Part shown: positions 24,085-32,589 of the stretch, in pieces | Position numbering within the stretch: the first letter of the stretch is position 1 | Layout: each line of letters starts with the position of its first letter | From: Frankia sp. AgKG'84/4 | Lineage (GTDB): Bacteria > Actinomycetota > Actinomycetes > Frankiales > Frankiaceae | NCBI RefSeq assembly: GCF_023242965.2 | Contig: NZ_JALKFU020000001.1 | Span: 1 to 54,816 of the forward strand | Direction of reading: 5' to 3' | Length of the DNA: 54,816 nt | Position numbers and translations under genes: made by a program | The notes under the pieces: generated by a model | The model's input: the letters and a program-made list of their open reading frames with translations, nothing else | Told to the model about the DNA's origin: nothing | Database searches by the model: none

Positions 24085-24346
24085 GCCAAAGCCGCCAGCA
24101 GCCCGGCTCACCCGGGGCATCGCGCAGCCCCCGTTGTCCCGGGCGATCCGCCAGCTCGAACGCCGCATGGGCGTGACCCTGGTCGAGCGGACCAGCCGGA
24201 CAGTCCGGCTGACAACCGCCGGCGAGGTGTTGTTCCGAGAAGGCCGCACCGCGCTGGATAGCCTCGCCGCGGCCACCCGCCGCGCCCAGCGGACCGGCAT
24301 TTCCGATCCCCGACCAATCCGGGTAGTGGCGCCACGGAAGCTGTGA
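24085..24346 (+). pseudogene. LysR helix-turn-helix fragment
   Basis: AARLTRGIAQPPLSRAIRQL then ERRMGVTLVERTSRTVRLTT is the second half of a LysR DNA-binding domain with its linker helix (LDSLAAATRRAQRTG). The first ~20 residues and the whole effector-binding domain are missing, and the frame ends soon after. The stretch 23846-24084 shows no other gene. Confidence 0.7.
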
Positions 24347-24447
24347 GTCGGGGACGCTGTCGGGGTGTCGGCAGCCACGGTCTCGAGCGCGCCGAGGAAG
24401 CCGAGTACCTCCTGAGGCAGGTCTGTCTTGGACATCAAGGGTTGCAC

Positions 24448-24622
24448 TTCTGGGGGCGCCTGCGTAGCGGGCGGTGCGCTGGATGCCCTCGCCGATCAGG
24501 CCCACTGCCGCAGCTGTGCCGTAGTGGTGGACGGCCAGCCAGGTCAGGTGAACATGCTGGCGGTGCCCGAACCGCTCAGCAGTGGCCATCACCTGTCCCA
24601 TCAGCTCGGTGAAGGGCTCCTC
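24448..24622 (-). pseudogene. Fragment of a conserved actinobacterial protein (HVHLTWLAV motif)
   Basis: EEPFTELMGQVMATAERFGH then RQHVHLTWLAVHHYGTAAAV and GEGIQRTARYAGAP form a well-conserved block that I recognise from uncharacterised actinobacterial proteins, but I cannot name a function. No start codon is in place, and after AGAP the frame loses meaning. It faces the LysR remnant, as a former divergent pair would. Confidence 0.5.
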
Positions 24623-24630
24623 GCGGCAGG

Positions 24631-24651
24631 AGCTCGTCCGCCTCGTCGATC
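24631..24651 (-). pseudogene. 21-bp scrap of glycosylase N-side sequence (G)
   Basis: The 21 bases are identical to the IDEADELL-coding part of fragment E (26612-26632 region). Neither breakpoint core nor start codon is present, so it is a deletion remnant, possibly of a fourth N-side half. Confidence 0.45.
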
Positions 24652-24722
24652 CGAAATATCCAGTCGCGCTGAATGGCACGCGCCGGCTACATTGCGTCCA
24701 TGCCAGGGTTCCGTGACATGGA

Positions 24723-26096
24723 ATGACAGACGCGGGTGTGGCCGGGCAACAACCACCGCGGCCGGCCCAGGTGGCCCTCGGCACCGACAGGGAACACAAC
24801 GGAGCACTTCGGCTGCTCCGCACGAACCGCCCGCTGCGCGGACTGTTCGCGGCGCGGTGCGTCTCCCGTACCGGCGATTCCCTGAGCCTGGTCGCGCTGA
24901 TGCTCCATGTCGCGGACACGACCGGGCAGGGAGTGGCGATCGCGCTGCTCCTGCTCGCCGGGGACTTCGCACCGTCCCTGCTCGGCACGTTCACGGGTGC
25001 CATCAGCGACCGTCTTGACCGTAGACGCATCATGATCTTCTGCGAGACCGGCCAGGCGGTCACCATGCTCGCGATCGCACTGTGGCTGCCCGCGCTACCG
25101 ATCCTGTTGGCACTGGTCGCGGTACGCGCGATCACCGGACAGGTGTTCATGCCCGCTTCCCGAGCGGCGGTTCCCGCGTTGGTAGGAGACCGGGACCTGC
25201 CGGTCGCGAACTCCGCGATCGGGTTCGGCACCAACGCCGCGGAGGTCGCCGGCCCGCTGGCCGCGGCAGCGCTGCTGCCGCTGGTCGGCGTGCACGTCGT
25301 GCTCCTGGTCGATGCCGCGTCCTTCCTGCTGTCCGCGCTGTTTCTGCTGCGTCTTGGACCCCTCCCGGCACAGCCGAGGACGGACGACGAACCGAGCGGC
25401 CTGCTCGGCCAGGCCCGCCTGGGGATCGGCTACCTGCTGGCCAACCGGGCGCTTCTCGTGATCTTCGTTGGCTTCTGTGCGACGGTCGCTTTCAACGGCA
25501 TCGACGACGTCGCGCTGGTCCTGCTCGCCGAGGAGACACTGGGCACTGGCGACTGGGCAGTGGGCCTGTTGCTCGCAGCGGTCGGGATCGGATTGGTCGT
25601 GGGCTACGCCCTGCTAGCCCGGGCGAGCACACGGGCGTCGATGCCGCTGCTGCTCGTCGGCGGATTCTTCGTCAGCAGCGTCGGCAACTTCCTCACCGGT
25701 CTCACCTGGGCGGTCGGCGCGGCATTCACCGTTCAGGCCGTGCGCGGTCTGGGCATCGCGGCGATGGACGTCGCCGCCAACACCCTGCTCCAACGCATCG
25801 TCCCAGCCGGCCTACTCGGACGGGTCTTCGGCACCTTTTACGGTGCCATCGGGGTCGCCGCCGCGGCGTCGTACCTGGCAGGCGGCCTCCTGCTTGACGC
25901 GACCAGCCCGCGGACCACCTTTTTGCTGGCCGGCGGCGCCGGAATGCTGACAGCGCTACTGGTCGCGCCTGGCCTGTCGACCACGCTGCGGGACCTGCCA
26001 GCCATCGCCACCAGCACCGGCACCGGCACCGGCGCCGGCACCGGCCAGCCGACGGCGTTGACGGACCTGCCGCCCACCGCTGGCCGACCTGGTTGA
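24723..26096 (+). CDS. MFS transporter
   Basis: The 457-residue protein has about 12 hydrophobic segments and the MFS loop 2-3 motif (FTGAISDRLDRRRIMI, a GxxxDRxxRR variant). Segments such as ILLALVAVRAITGQVFMPAS and FNGIDDVALVLLAEETLGTG match the MFS_3-like (enterobactin-exporter/macrolide efflux) group. The C-terminal tail carries STGTGTGAGTG encoded by ACCGGC repeats. It probably exports a small molecule. There is no intact regulator beside it; a LysR remnant lies to the left. Confidence 0.92.
   Translation: MTDAGVAGQQPPRPAQVALGTDREHNGALRLLRTNRPLRGLFAARCVSRTGDSLSLVALMLHVADTTGQGVAIALLLLAGDFAPSLLGTFTGAISDRLDRRRIMIFCETGQAVTMLAIALWLPALPILLALVAVRAITGQVFMPASRAAVPALVGDRDLPVANSAIGFGTNAAEVAGPLAAAALLPLVGVHVVLLVDAASFLLSALFLLRLGPLPAQPRTDDEPSGLLGQARLGIGYLLANRALLVIFVGFCATVAFNGIDDVALVLLAEETLGTGDWAVGLLLAAVGIGLVVGYALLARASTRASMPLLLVGGFFVSSVGNFLTGLTWAVGAAFTVQAVRGLGIAAMDVAANTLLQRIVPAGLLGRVFGTFYGAIGVAAAASYLAGGLLLDATSPRTTFLLAGGAGMLTALLVAPGLSTTLRDLPAIATSTGTGTGAGTGQPTALTDLPPTAGRPG
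26008..26043 (+). repeat. ACCGGC hexanucleotide repeat in MFS tail
   Basis: Tandem ACCGGC units (one diverged to GCCGGC) encode Thr-Gly repeats. An equivalent run occurs at 32027-32050 in the truncated HTH-linked gene. Both are slippage-prone. Confidence 0.75.
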
Positions 26097-26344
26097 GTCC
26101 GCCAACACGGCACGGCGAAACGTCGACGGTCAGAACGGCGCGTCGGCGGTCGGCACTCGTGGTCAGCGTGTCGTGTCGCCGCGTCGACCTCGCGGTGCAG
26201 GCCCCGACCGGGCAACCGACAGCGGTGGCACTTCGTCGTGGTCACCGATGCCAGGCGTCGAGCGGCCCTGGCGGATGTTTTCCGTCGCGCCGTCGCCGTC
26301 GTGGATCCCGGCGTGAGCCGACTGAGTCACCGCGACGTACAGCG

Positions 26345-26549
26345 GATGACCATGCCCAGCCGCTCGATGACCCAGATGGTGAGCGGCTTCCAACACCTGT
26401 ACGACAATATCCATCGCATACCCGCCATCGTCGTGCCGTGCGTCGAAGGACGGACGGATGGCGCCTCCGCGTTGACTCAGTCGATGACGTGGGGATCCAT
26501 TCTTCCGGCTGTGTGGAGCTTCATGCTCGCCGCGCGGGCCCGAGGGTTG
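26345..26549 (+). pseudogene. Nitroreductase-family fragment
   Basis: HRIPAIVVPCVEGRTDGASA then SMTWGSILPAVWSFMLAARA then RGL is the central part of a flavin nitroreductase (compare SVYPAIWSFQLALRSRGLGT in the intact gene at 40207-40824). N- and C-terminal parts are missing, and homology stops where the breakpoint sequence of glycosylase fragment E begins. 26097-26344 to its left shows no recognisable gene. Confidence 0.7.
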
Positions 26550-26651
26550 TTCCGAATCCCGTTGGTCGAGAACCATGCCGATAAGGAGGGCAAGCGGATC
26601 GTTGGTCAGCAGCTCGTCCGCCTCGTCGATCTGGCTCAGGTGCAGTCCCAT
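26549..26651 (-). pseudogene. Glycosylase N-side fragment E with breakpoint repeat
   Basis: ATG 26651 reads GLHLSQIDEADELLTNDPLA then LLIGMV, ending at the equivalent of the shared core (GGTCGAG, about 26562-26568). The neighbouring 26549-26563, inverted, reads ATTCGGAAC, recalling the A/D breakpoint sequence. The -10 box upstream (TACCCT) is preserved. Confidence 0.8.
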
Positions 26652-26951
26652 GCCCGCAGGGTAGCCTGATCAACGCGGCCGTCGCGTCGCTGGTCAGGCC
26701 GCTGCGCGATGGACCTCGTCGCCCCGTCTTACTCGACCGTCGGCGGATCTCACGTACTGTGTCCGGCATGTCCGGCGGGAGTGATGCGGCGAACCAGCGG
26801 ATCTGGATGGATGCCAGGACGAGCCATTCCTTGTTAAGGATCTCCAGCGCATACCTGCGCCGGACGCACAAGTCAGGCGATGACGGTCACCGCCGACAGG
26901 CGCGATCCGGCGAAGCGGCCCGTAGCCGGCCCTTGATCGGCCCCACTCCAG
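26652..26951. other. 300-bp stretch, no gene recognised
   Basis: Short frames occur on both strands (for example a plus frame from ATG 26768 reading NQRIWMDARTSHSLLRISSA), but none resembles a protein I know. It lies between two glycosylase N-side fragments. Confidence 0.4.
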
Positions 26952-27060
26952 GTTTAACGACACTGCTGGTCCAGAACCATCCCGATCAGCAGCGCGAGCG
27001 GGTCGTTGGGTCGTTAGTCAGCAGGTCGTCCGCCTCGGCGATCTGCCTCAGGTGCAGTCG
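26952..27060 (-). pseudogene. Glycosylase N-side fragment F with breakpoint repeat
   Basis: The fragment contains CTGCTGGTCCAG (26963-26974) and the coding sequence back toward the start, with an internal 9-bp duplication and a lost start codon (GACTGCACC where GTGGGACTG.. is expected); the -10 box TATCGT remains. Adjacent 26945-26968 inverted reads CAGCAGTGTCG..ACCTGGAGTGG, like the D and A ends. Confidence 0.75.
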
Positions 27061-27183
27061 TCATCACGATAGCCAGGGCCGTCAGACGAACAGCGGGCGC
27101 TGGCAGCGTCCGCCGAGGGGCGGCGGCGTCACCCACCCGCGGATTCGTCCCCTCCTGCGACGGCGACGCCGGAGAAGCCGGAC

Positions 27184-28141
27184 GTGGGCGTGGCGACAAC
27201 CGCCCGCGCGCGGGAGCCGGCTAGGTCGTGGACCGCGCCGGGCGCCAGGCCGGCCGCGGACACGGCCGCCTGGCTGCGTTCCCGGCGGCTGATGGCGATC
27301 GACGGCTTCTTCCTCGACCTCGCGGACACCCCTGACAACGCCGCCAGGTTCGGCCGGTTCACCAATGGTCACAAGACGAGCGCCTTCCCCCAAGCCCATG
27401 TCGTAGCGCTCGCCGAGTGCGGCACCCACGCCGTCGTCGCCGCCGCCATCGGCGCCTGCTCCGACAGCGAACGCGCTCTGGCTCGCCCCCTGGTCGACGC
27501 CTGCGGGCCGGGCATGCTCCTCACCGCGGACCGGTACTCCTACAGCTTCGATCTCTGGGCGCAGGTCCTGAACACCGGCGCGGACCTGCTCTGGCGGGTC
27601 ACCGCCCCGGCTCCGGATCCGAAGAACTGATCTGCCTGATAACCAGCATCCTCGATCACACGGACACACCCGCCCTCGACCTCGCCGCCGCTTACCACGA
27701 TCGCTGGGAAATCGAAAACACATTCGACGAGATAAAGACCCACCAGCGAGGCGAGGGTCGCGTCCTGCGCTCAAAACTACCCGCCCTCGCCGAACAGGAA
27801 ATCTGGGCGCCGCTTCTGAGTCACTACGCGATCCGAAGCATCATGGTCGACGCCGCCGATGAAGTCGACCTTGACCCCGACAGAATTTCTTCACCCGAGC
27901 GCTACGCGTCATCCGCCGCCAGGTCACCGACCAGGCGGATTTTTACCCCTGACCACCACACCCACGCGCTCCGCGAAACTTTCACGGAAATCGTCGAACG
28001 ACCCAACCCGCCACGCCGCCACCGCACCTACCCCCGCGCCATCCGACGAGGCCGACACAACGACTACCGCATCAAACGCCCGACAGACAAAGCAACCCAG
28101 CATGATCACTCAGCCACGCTCAAACTCGCGCGGGCAGCTTA
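27184..28141 (+). pseudogene. Decayed IS4-type DDE transposase
   Basis: Segment 1 (RRLMAIDGFFLDLADTPDNA .. MLLTADRYSYSFDLWAQVLN .. TGADLLWRV) ends at a stop at 27630. Segment 2 continues in another frame and holds the IS4 signature Y-x2-R-x3-E-x6-K (YHDRWEIENTFDEIK), then HYAIRSIMVDAADEVDLDPD and later frame shifts to a stop at 28142. The N-terminal domain is missing. It is the only transposase trace in the window and cannot be active. Confidence 0.85.
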
Positions 28142-28168
28142 AGTAAGCGGCATTGCGCTATAGCCAAG

Positions 28169-28203
28169 CCCGGCGGAGCGGAGTTCACGGACCTTCCGCC
28201 GGG
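28169..28203. terminator. GC hairpin downstream of IS4 remnant
   Basis: CCCGGCGGA / TCCGCCGGG arms (9 bp, 17-base loop). It could be an IS end structure or a terminator. The surrounding 28142-28359 has only a short minus frame with RRKVRELRSAGLGYSAM, resembling a helix-turn-helix scrap that I cannot place. Confidence 0.5.
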
Positions 28204-28359
28204 ACTCCGGGCTACCGATGTGAAGCACCAAGAAAGTGTGATTGTGCGATAGCCCGGTCTCCGACGCGAACCGATCGGGGCGGTTCCTACGATAGAGAGA
28301 TGTGGGCAGGTCACCGAGCGAGCGGACGGACGCGGCGCTGGCCCGCTGGGAGGAGACCC

Positions 28360-29316
28360 TCACACCACTGCTGGTGAATCAGCCAGCCGGACCTCGGTCA
28401 CCGCCAGAATGGTCACTGCGACCAGCAGGAGGACCGTGCCGGCCACGATCGCCGTCGACAGCTGCTCGCCGAGCAGGGTAACCGCAAGAATGGTGGCGCT
28501 GGCCGGCTCGATCAGCATGATGGTCGAGGCCGTGGCGGCACGCACGACTGCCGCGCCGGCGAAATAGAGCGGGTAGGCCAGCGCTGTAGGCACCACGGCG
28601 ACATATACCAGCAGGCCCAGTACCCAGACGAGGCTGGTCGTGTGGGGCAGGAGTCCGTCGGCCACGGCAAACGGCAGGAGAACCGCACCACCGATACCAA
28701 AAGCCCACGCCGTCAGCGTGCCCGCATCATCATGCCCGCCGCCGGCACGTCCAGCCCACCGGGCCAGCAGAGTGATCGTCGTGTATCCCGTCGCGGAAAG
28801 CAGTCCGAGCAGTACGCCCGCTGGATGCACCGCGCCGCCATGATTTCCCAGGACGAGCACCACCAGCCCGGCGAGGGCCGCCGGAATCGCGGCGACGCCG
28901 TTCCCGAGTCGCTCGCCGAGCGCCAGCCGCGCTCCGAGGGCAGTCAACACCGGGGCCGCTCCCAACGTGACGATCGTGCCCACCGTAAGGCCGGTCGCAG
29001 CGATCGCTCCGAAGTAGGCGGTCTGGAAAACTGCCAGCCCAACGCCCGTTCCGACCCGCACGGCAAGCCGTCGACGACGCGGCGACGCGGCCGGCTCGAA
29101 AACATCCACAGATCGGTGCGACCGTACGGAACGCACCAGCAGGAGCACAGACAGACCACTGGCGAAACGCCAGAAGGAAACGGTCATTGGTCCGACATCA
29201 CTAATCCGGTAGATGATGTCCACCGCCGCTCCGGTCGTGCCCCACGTGACACCCGCGACAGCCAGAAAAGTCAGTCCCCACCCGACAGGAAGGACGCCAG
29301 AAGTATTCGACATCAT
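28360..29316 (-). CDS. EamA/DMT-family transporter
   Basis: The 318-residue membrane protein has ten predicted helices in two EamA repeats: [20 protein letters not shown] opens repeat 1, and [20 protein letters not shown] opens repeat 2. The helix pair [16 protein letters not shown] and [17 protein letters not shown] shows the repeat-end motif (LGE). It probably exports a metabolite or amino acid. ATG 29316 or 29313 is likely; the open frame continues upstream without support. Confidence 0.92.
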   Translation of the reverse strand: MMSNTSGVLPVGWGLTFLAVAGVTWGTTGAAVDIIYRISDVGPMTVSFWRFASGLSVLLLVRSVRSHRSVDVFEPAASPRRRRLAVRVGTGVGLAVFQTAYFGAIAATGLTVGTIVTLGAAPVLTALGARLALGERLGNGVAAIPAALAGLVVLVLGNHGGAVHPAGVLLGLLSATGYTTITLLARWAGRAGGGHDDAGTLTAWAFGIGGAVLLPFAVADGLLPHTTSLVWVLGLLVYVAVVPTALAYPLYFAGAAVVRAATASTIMLIEPASATILAVTLLGEQLSTAIVAGTVLLLVAVTILAVTEVRLADSPAVV

Positions 29317-29412
29317 GTGCTCTCTACGAAAGGAAGTGGCCCGGTATCCGAATGCGGGCAGCACGACCAGCGCGGCGGGCATCCTCACCCGCTGCGACTA
29401 CGTACCGTGACA

Positions 29413-29431
29413 GCCCGCCTAGACGGCGGGC
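29413..29431. terminator. Short GC hairpin upstream of EamA gene
   Basis: GCCCGCC-TAGAC-GGCGGGC, a perfect 7-bp stem with a 5-base loop. No gene ends immediately before it on the plus strand; it may attenuate or insulate. Confidence 0.5.
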
Positions 29432-29458
29432 GGCGAGAGCACAGTCACACTCATGACT

Positions 29459-29555
29459 TCAGCATAGGTCGCCGAGGAGGACTCCCCTGGCCCGTGCCAA
29501 GAGGTGGTCGTTCAGGTAGTCGATGAGGACGGCGCCTCGCGGGGCATGACACAGC
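29459..29555 (-). pseudogene. NYN-type N-terminal fragment, copy 3
   Basis: The frame reads PRGAVLIDYLNDHLLARARG then VLLGDL, close to an NYN first strand (AVxIDYxN). The ATG (MPREAP) is in another frame because of a 1-2 base deletion relative to copy 1. It ends 170 bp from the LysR gene. Confidence 0.45.
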
Positions 29556-29630
29556 CGATCGGGAGAAATGCCCCGCTGGTCCCGAAGCCCACCGGGAAAA
29601 GTGATCAAGAAACTACTGATGCGGCTCCCG

Positions 29631-30611
29631 TCAAACGCTGGCGTCGATGGGCGGGCCGCTCAGGGCGGTGGTGATGACGTCGCGAAGGTGGGTGCGGAGC
29701 CAGCGGTGGGGGGCGTCGGCGTCGTTGCGGGGATGCCAGGCGAGGCTGATGGGAAGCGGCGGCAGTGCCAGGTCGAGGTCGAGGACGGCCAGGCCGACGG
29801 CGGCGAGGGCGGAGCGGCCGAGTCGGCGGGGGGCGATGCCGACGAGGTCGCTCTGGGCAACCATCGTCAGCGCCACGGTGTGGGAGGGCACGGCGACGGC
29901 GACGGTGCGGCGCAGCCCCTGGGCCGCGAGGGCGTCGTCGAGGGGGCCGCGGAAGCGGCCACGGCGGGAGCCAACAACGTGACGGGCCGCCACGAGCTGG
30001 TCCAGTGTGACGGGACCCTCGGCGAGGGGATGGCCTGCGCGGACGATCAGGACGGCGTCATCGGTGCCGAGCGTCTCGACTCGGATTTCCGGGGCGGTTG
30101 AGTCGATTTCGCCGATTTCAAGGTCAGCGGTGCCGTCGCGCAGCGGGTCGGCGGAGGGGGTCGGTTCGGGCAGGAAGCGGATCCGCACGGCGGGGGCCTC
30201 GGTGGCGAGGCGAGTGAGCAGGTCAGGTCCGACGGCAGCGATGAGCATGTCGCTGCTGAGGATGGTGAACGTCCGGTCCAGGTCGGCGGGGTCGGGCATG
30301 CTGACCGGCGCGAACAGGCCCTGGGCGCGTCGGACCAGATCGCTGACCTCTGCCTGGATCTCGAGGGCGCGCGGGGTCGGGACCATGGTGTGGCCGGTGC
30401 GGACGAGGATCTGATCGCCGGTGGTGCGGCGGATACGGCCGAGGGCGCGGCTCGTCGCCGGCTCGGTCAGGTGCAGGCGTCGGGCGGCGGCGCTGACACT
30501 GCGTTCCGCGAGCAACGCGTCGAGGGCCACGAGCAGGTTCAGGTCGATGCCGGACAGGGGCCGTGGGTCGCCTGCCGCTACCGGCGCCGGACTATGCATG
30601 CCGCGCATCAT
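29631..30611 (-). CDS. LysR-family transcriptional regulator
   Basis: The 326-residue protein has a typical LysR helix-turn-helix (LNLLVALDALLAERSVSAAA, LHLTEPATSRALGRIRR) and a complete effector domain (ILSSDMLIAAVGPDLLTRLA, ADLEIGEIDSTAPEIRVETL, MVAQSDLVGIAPRRLG), of the PnbR/NahR-like subgroup. ATG 30611 is used; ATG 30599 is an alternative. It is divergent from the O-methyltransferase gene (207-bp gap) and likely regulates it. Confidence 0.93.
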   Translation of the reverse strand: MMRGMHSPAPVAAGDPRPLSGIDLNLLVALDALLAERSVSAAARRLHLTEPATSRALGRIRRTTGDQILVRTGHTMVPTPRALEIQAEVSDLVRRAQGLFAPVSMPDPADLDRTFTILSSDMLIAAVGPDLLTRLATEAPAVRIRFLPEPTPSADPLRDGTADLEIGEIDSTAPEIRVETLGTDDAVLIVRAGHPLAEGPVTLDQLVAARHVVGSRRGRFRGPLDDALAAQGLRRTVAVAVPSHTVALTMVAQSDLVGIAPRRLGRSALAAVGLAVLDLDLALPPLPISLAWHPRNDADAPHRWLRTHLRDVITTALSGPPIDASV

Positions 30612-30818
30612 TTCAGTGATTCACCTGCATTTGAAGGCAGATCGTCTGGCGCTTAGGCTCGGCCTGCACTCAACGACCTATCGCGACAGTACGTGACAAG
30701 GCGTCCACTACGACGCGGACCGAGCGCGCGAACACTGCCCTCGGCCCTGCCAGACCCCGGCCGAAGGCCCGGCCGCCCGACTCTGTGCGACATCCATCTT
30801 CCGAAAGGTGTCCTCACC

Positions 30819-31481
30819 ATGCCCGCGACCCTGCTCGACGACGCCCCACGTACCGTGCTGAGCCGGCTGTTCACCGCGGCCGCGCAGGAGGGCCCCGCCC
30901 TGCTGGCGCTGCGCGACCGGTTCGGCGGTGAGGTCGACGCCTCCCTGGCCGCGGTGGCGGCCGACGCCGCCGCCGAGATCTACATGCCCGTCGCCCCGGA
31001 GGTCGGGCGGCTGCTCTACCTCCTCACTCGAACGCGAGGCGCCAGGCTCGTGGTCGAGTTCGGGACGTCCTTCGGGATCTCCACGATCCATCTGGCCGCG
31101 GCGGTCCGGGACAACGGCGGCGGCCAGGTGATCACTACTGAACTGGCCGCGGCGAAGGCGGCGGCGGCCCGCGCGAACCTGGCCGAGGCCGGCCTCGGAG
31201 ATCTCGTCGACGTGCGGGTCGGCGACGCGTTCGAGACGCTGGGGGACCTGCCCGGGCAGATCGGCCTGCTGCTGCTGGACGGCTGGAACCAGCTGTATCT
31301 GCCGCTGCTGCGCATGCTCGAACCTCGCCTCGCCTCCGGCGCGCTGGTCGTCGCCGACGACGTGACGCTGTTCGCCGAGGAGAGCCGCGGCTACCTCGAG
31401 TACGTCCACGACCCGGCGAACGGCTACGTCCACACCCCCGTCCCCCTCGACGATGGCGTCGATCTCGCCGTCCGGCTGTGA
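30819..31481 (+). CDS. Class I SAM-dependent O-methyltransferase
   Basis: The 220-residue protein has the SAM site VVEFGTSFGISTIHLAAAVR (motif I with E), VITTELAAAKAAAARANLAE, and a catalytic/metal region IGLLLLDGWNQLYLPLLRML and LVVADDVTLF, as in the O-methyltransferase family that methylates catechol-like hydroxyls. ATG 30819 follows GAAAGG by ten bases. It is divergent from the LysR gene. Confidence 0.92.
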   Translation: MPATLLDDAPRTVLSRLFTAAAQEGPALLALRDRFGGEVDASLAAVAADAAAEIYMPVAPEVGRLLYLLTRTRGARLVVEFGTSFGISTIHLAAAVRDNGGGQVITTELAAAKAAAARANLAEAGLGDLVDVRVGDAFETLGDLPGQIGLLLLDGWNQLYLPLLRMLEPRLASGALVVADDVTLFAEESRGYLEYVHDPANGYVHTPVPLDDGVDLAVRL

Positions 31482-31603
31482 GCCGGAAGTCGACCCCGTC
31501 GCACTCAGCCCGCGCCTGACCGTTCGGCCGACGCGTTGAGCGGCCCGGGTACGCGGGCCGCGACACCGGGACCCGGGGCTCGCCGACCTGCGATACGCCA
31601 AGT

Positions 31604-31626
31604 CTACTTGACATGATGTCCAGTAG
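31604..31626. promoter_or_regulatory. 23-bp near-perfect palindrome before HTH gene (copy 1)
   Basis: CTACT-T-GACAT-G-ATGTC-C-AGTAG has two pairs of matching arms around a central G. It lies 18 bp before the ATG at 31644 and recurs in degenerate form at 32590-32612 before the second HTH copy, so it is probably the binding site of this HTH protein. Confidence 0.75.
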
Positions 31627-31643
31627 AGCTTACGTTTCTGCTC

Positions 31644-31946
31644 ATGGGAAGGAACTCGGCCGAAGGACGACGGAACGCGGTCCGTGGGGCCAGGCGGGCC
31701 GCCGAGCTCACCCAGACCGAACTGGCCGACGCCGTGGGCGTGACGCGACAGACCATCGCCTCGATTGAGGCGGGGAACTACGCGCCCTCGGTCTACCTGG
31801 CACTGGCAATCGCCCACCGCCTCGGCGGCACCGTCGAGGCGCTGTTCGCCGGCGTTCCCGCTCCCCCTCAGACCGGCCCGTCCGCGAACCCCGAGACAAC
31901 GTCGCCCCTGGCACCCGCCACGACGAAGAAAGAGATGACCTCATGA
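31644..31946 (+). CDS. Cro/CI-type HTH regulator, intact copy of duplicated module
   Basis: The 100-residue regulator reads VRGARRAAELTQTELADAVG, VTRQTIASIEAGNYAPSVYL, ALAIAHRLGGTVEALFAGV: the compact HTH_3 type that represses its own small operon. The C-terminal 25 residues are disordered. Its stop overlaps the ATG of the next frame (ATGA). The membrane protein it should control is truncated here but intact in the second copy (32790-33383), whose HTH gene is broken. One regulator may therefore serve both operators. Confidence 0.92.
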   Translation: MGRNSAEGRRNAVRGARRAAELTQTELADAVGVTRQTIASIEAGNYAPSVYLALAIAHRLGGTVEALFAGVPAPPQTGPSANPETTSPLAPATTKKEMTS

Positions 31947-32098
31947 ACCAGCTCATCGACGGTCGCGAGCCTGGACAGCCGACCGATTCCGCCGCAGGAG
32001 ACGACGACCCGCCGGCACCCGGGACCGGCACCGGCACCGGCACCGGCGGGCGGTTCCTGCGGGCCGCCGCGCTGCGCCGCGCAGCGCCGGTCAGATGA
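31943..32098 (+). pseudogene. Truncated membrane-protein gene of HTH module (copy 1)
   Basis: The frame begins MNQLIDGREPGQ.. exactly as the intact protein (MNQLIDGPEHEG) and overlaps the HTH gene by ATGA. After a Thr-Gly repeat and GRFLRAA it stops at residue 51, before any transmembrane segment. All four membrane helices present in copy 2 are missing. Confidence 0.82.
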
Positions 32099-32129
32099 GG
32101 ACACGTCGAGGCCCGCGCCGTTACCCATC

Positions 32130-32560
32130 GTGCACCGGTCACTGGGTGCGCCGAACGGCAGGTCCCGATCACCGCTGGTGAGGGCGCATCTTTTCGGTCC
32201 AGGCCGACCTAGGCGCACTGCACACACAATGTGTTCCGCGCTCCGAGGTGAATGCTTCCGCGCGAGGGCGGTGAGGTCACCGATGGCGTAGGCGTGGTTA
32301 TACCGCGGACGGATGTCCAGTTCGTCGAGTTGGCGGCGCAGGCCGTCCTGCCTCTCCGCAGCGAATCCGGGCAGCAGTTGTTCGGCCGGATCGACGATGG
32401 TCGCCTGTTTGTGCGGCCAGACGTCCTTGATCTCACCGACCAGTTCCAGACCGACAGGCCCGGCCCCGACGATCAGGGCCCGGTCCACGTCAGCCAGTTC
32501 CTTCGGCCGGTAGGCGTAGCTGGAGCCGGTGGCCAGAACCAGATATCGGGCGAATGCCAT
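32130..32560 (-). pseudogene. Fragment of FAD/NAD(P)-dependent oxidoreductase
   Basis: FARYLVLATGSSYAYRPKEL then VDRALIVGAGPVGLELVGEI contains the ATG motif and a second GxGxxG Rossmann motif of pyridine-nucleotide oxidoreductases (NDH-2/AIF type). Then QLLPGFAAE.. jumps to HAYAIGDLTALA, the C-terminal FAD motif (GD), so the middle is deleted. The N-terminal FAD-binding part is absent. It separates the two copies of the HTH module. Confidence 0.75.
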
Positions 32561-32589
32561 GGCTGACGCAGCCATCCCCTACGACAAGG

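Noticed and set aside
11295-26968. Integrated prophage or ICE
   Set aside because: No integrase, relaxase, replication or structural genes are visible; the cargo is ordinary regulator/enzyme genes and remnants.
27184-28141. Active IS4 element as the source of the nested insertions
   Set aside because: The transposase is frameshifted and N-terminally deleted, and no matching ends were found beside the glycosylase breakpoints.
28144-28363. Intact small HTH gene on the minus strand
   Set aside because: Only a short helix-like segment is protein-like; no start or complete domain could be supported.
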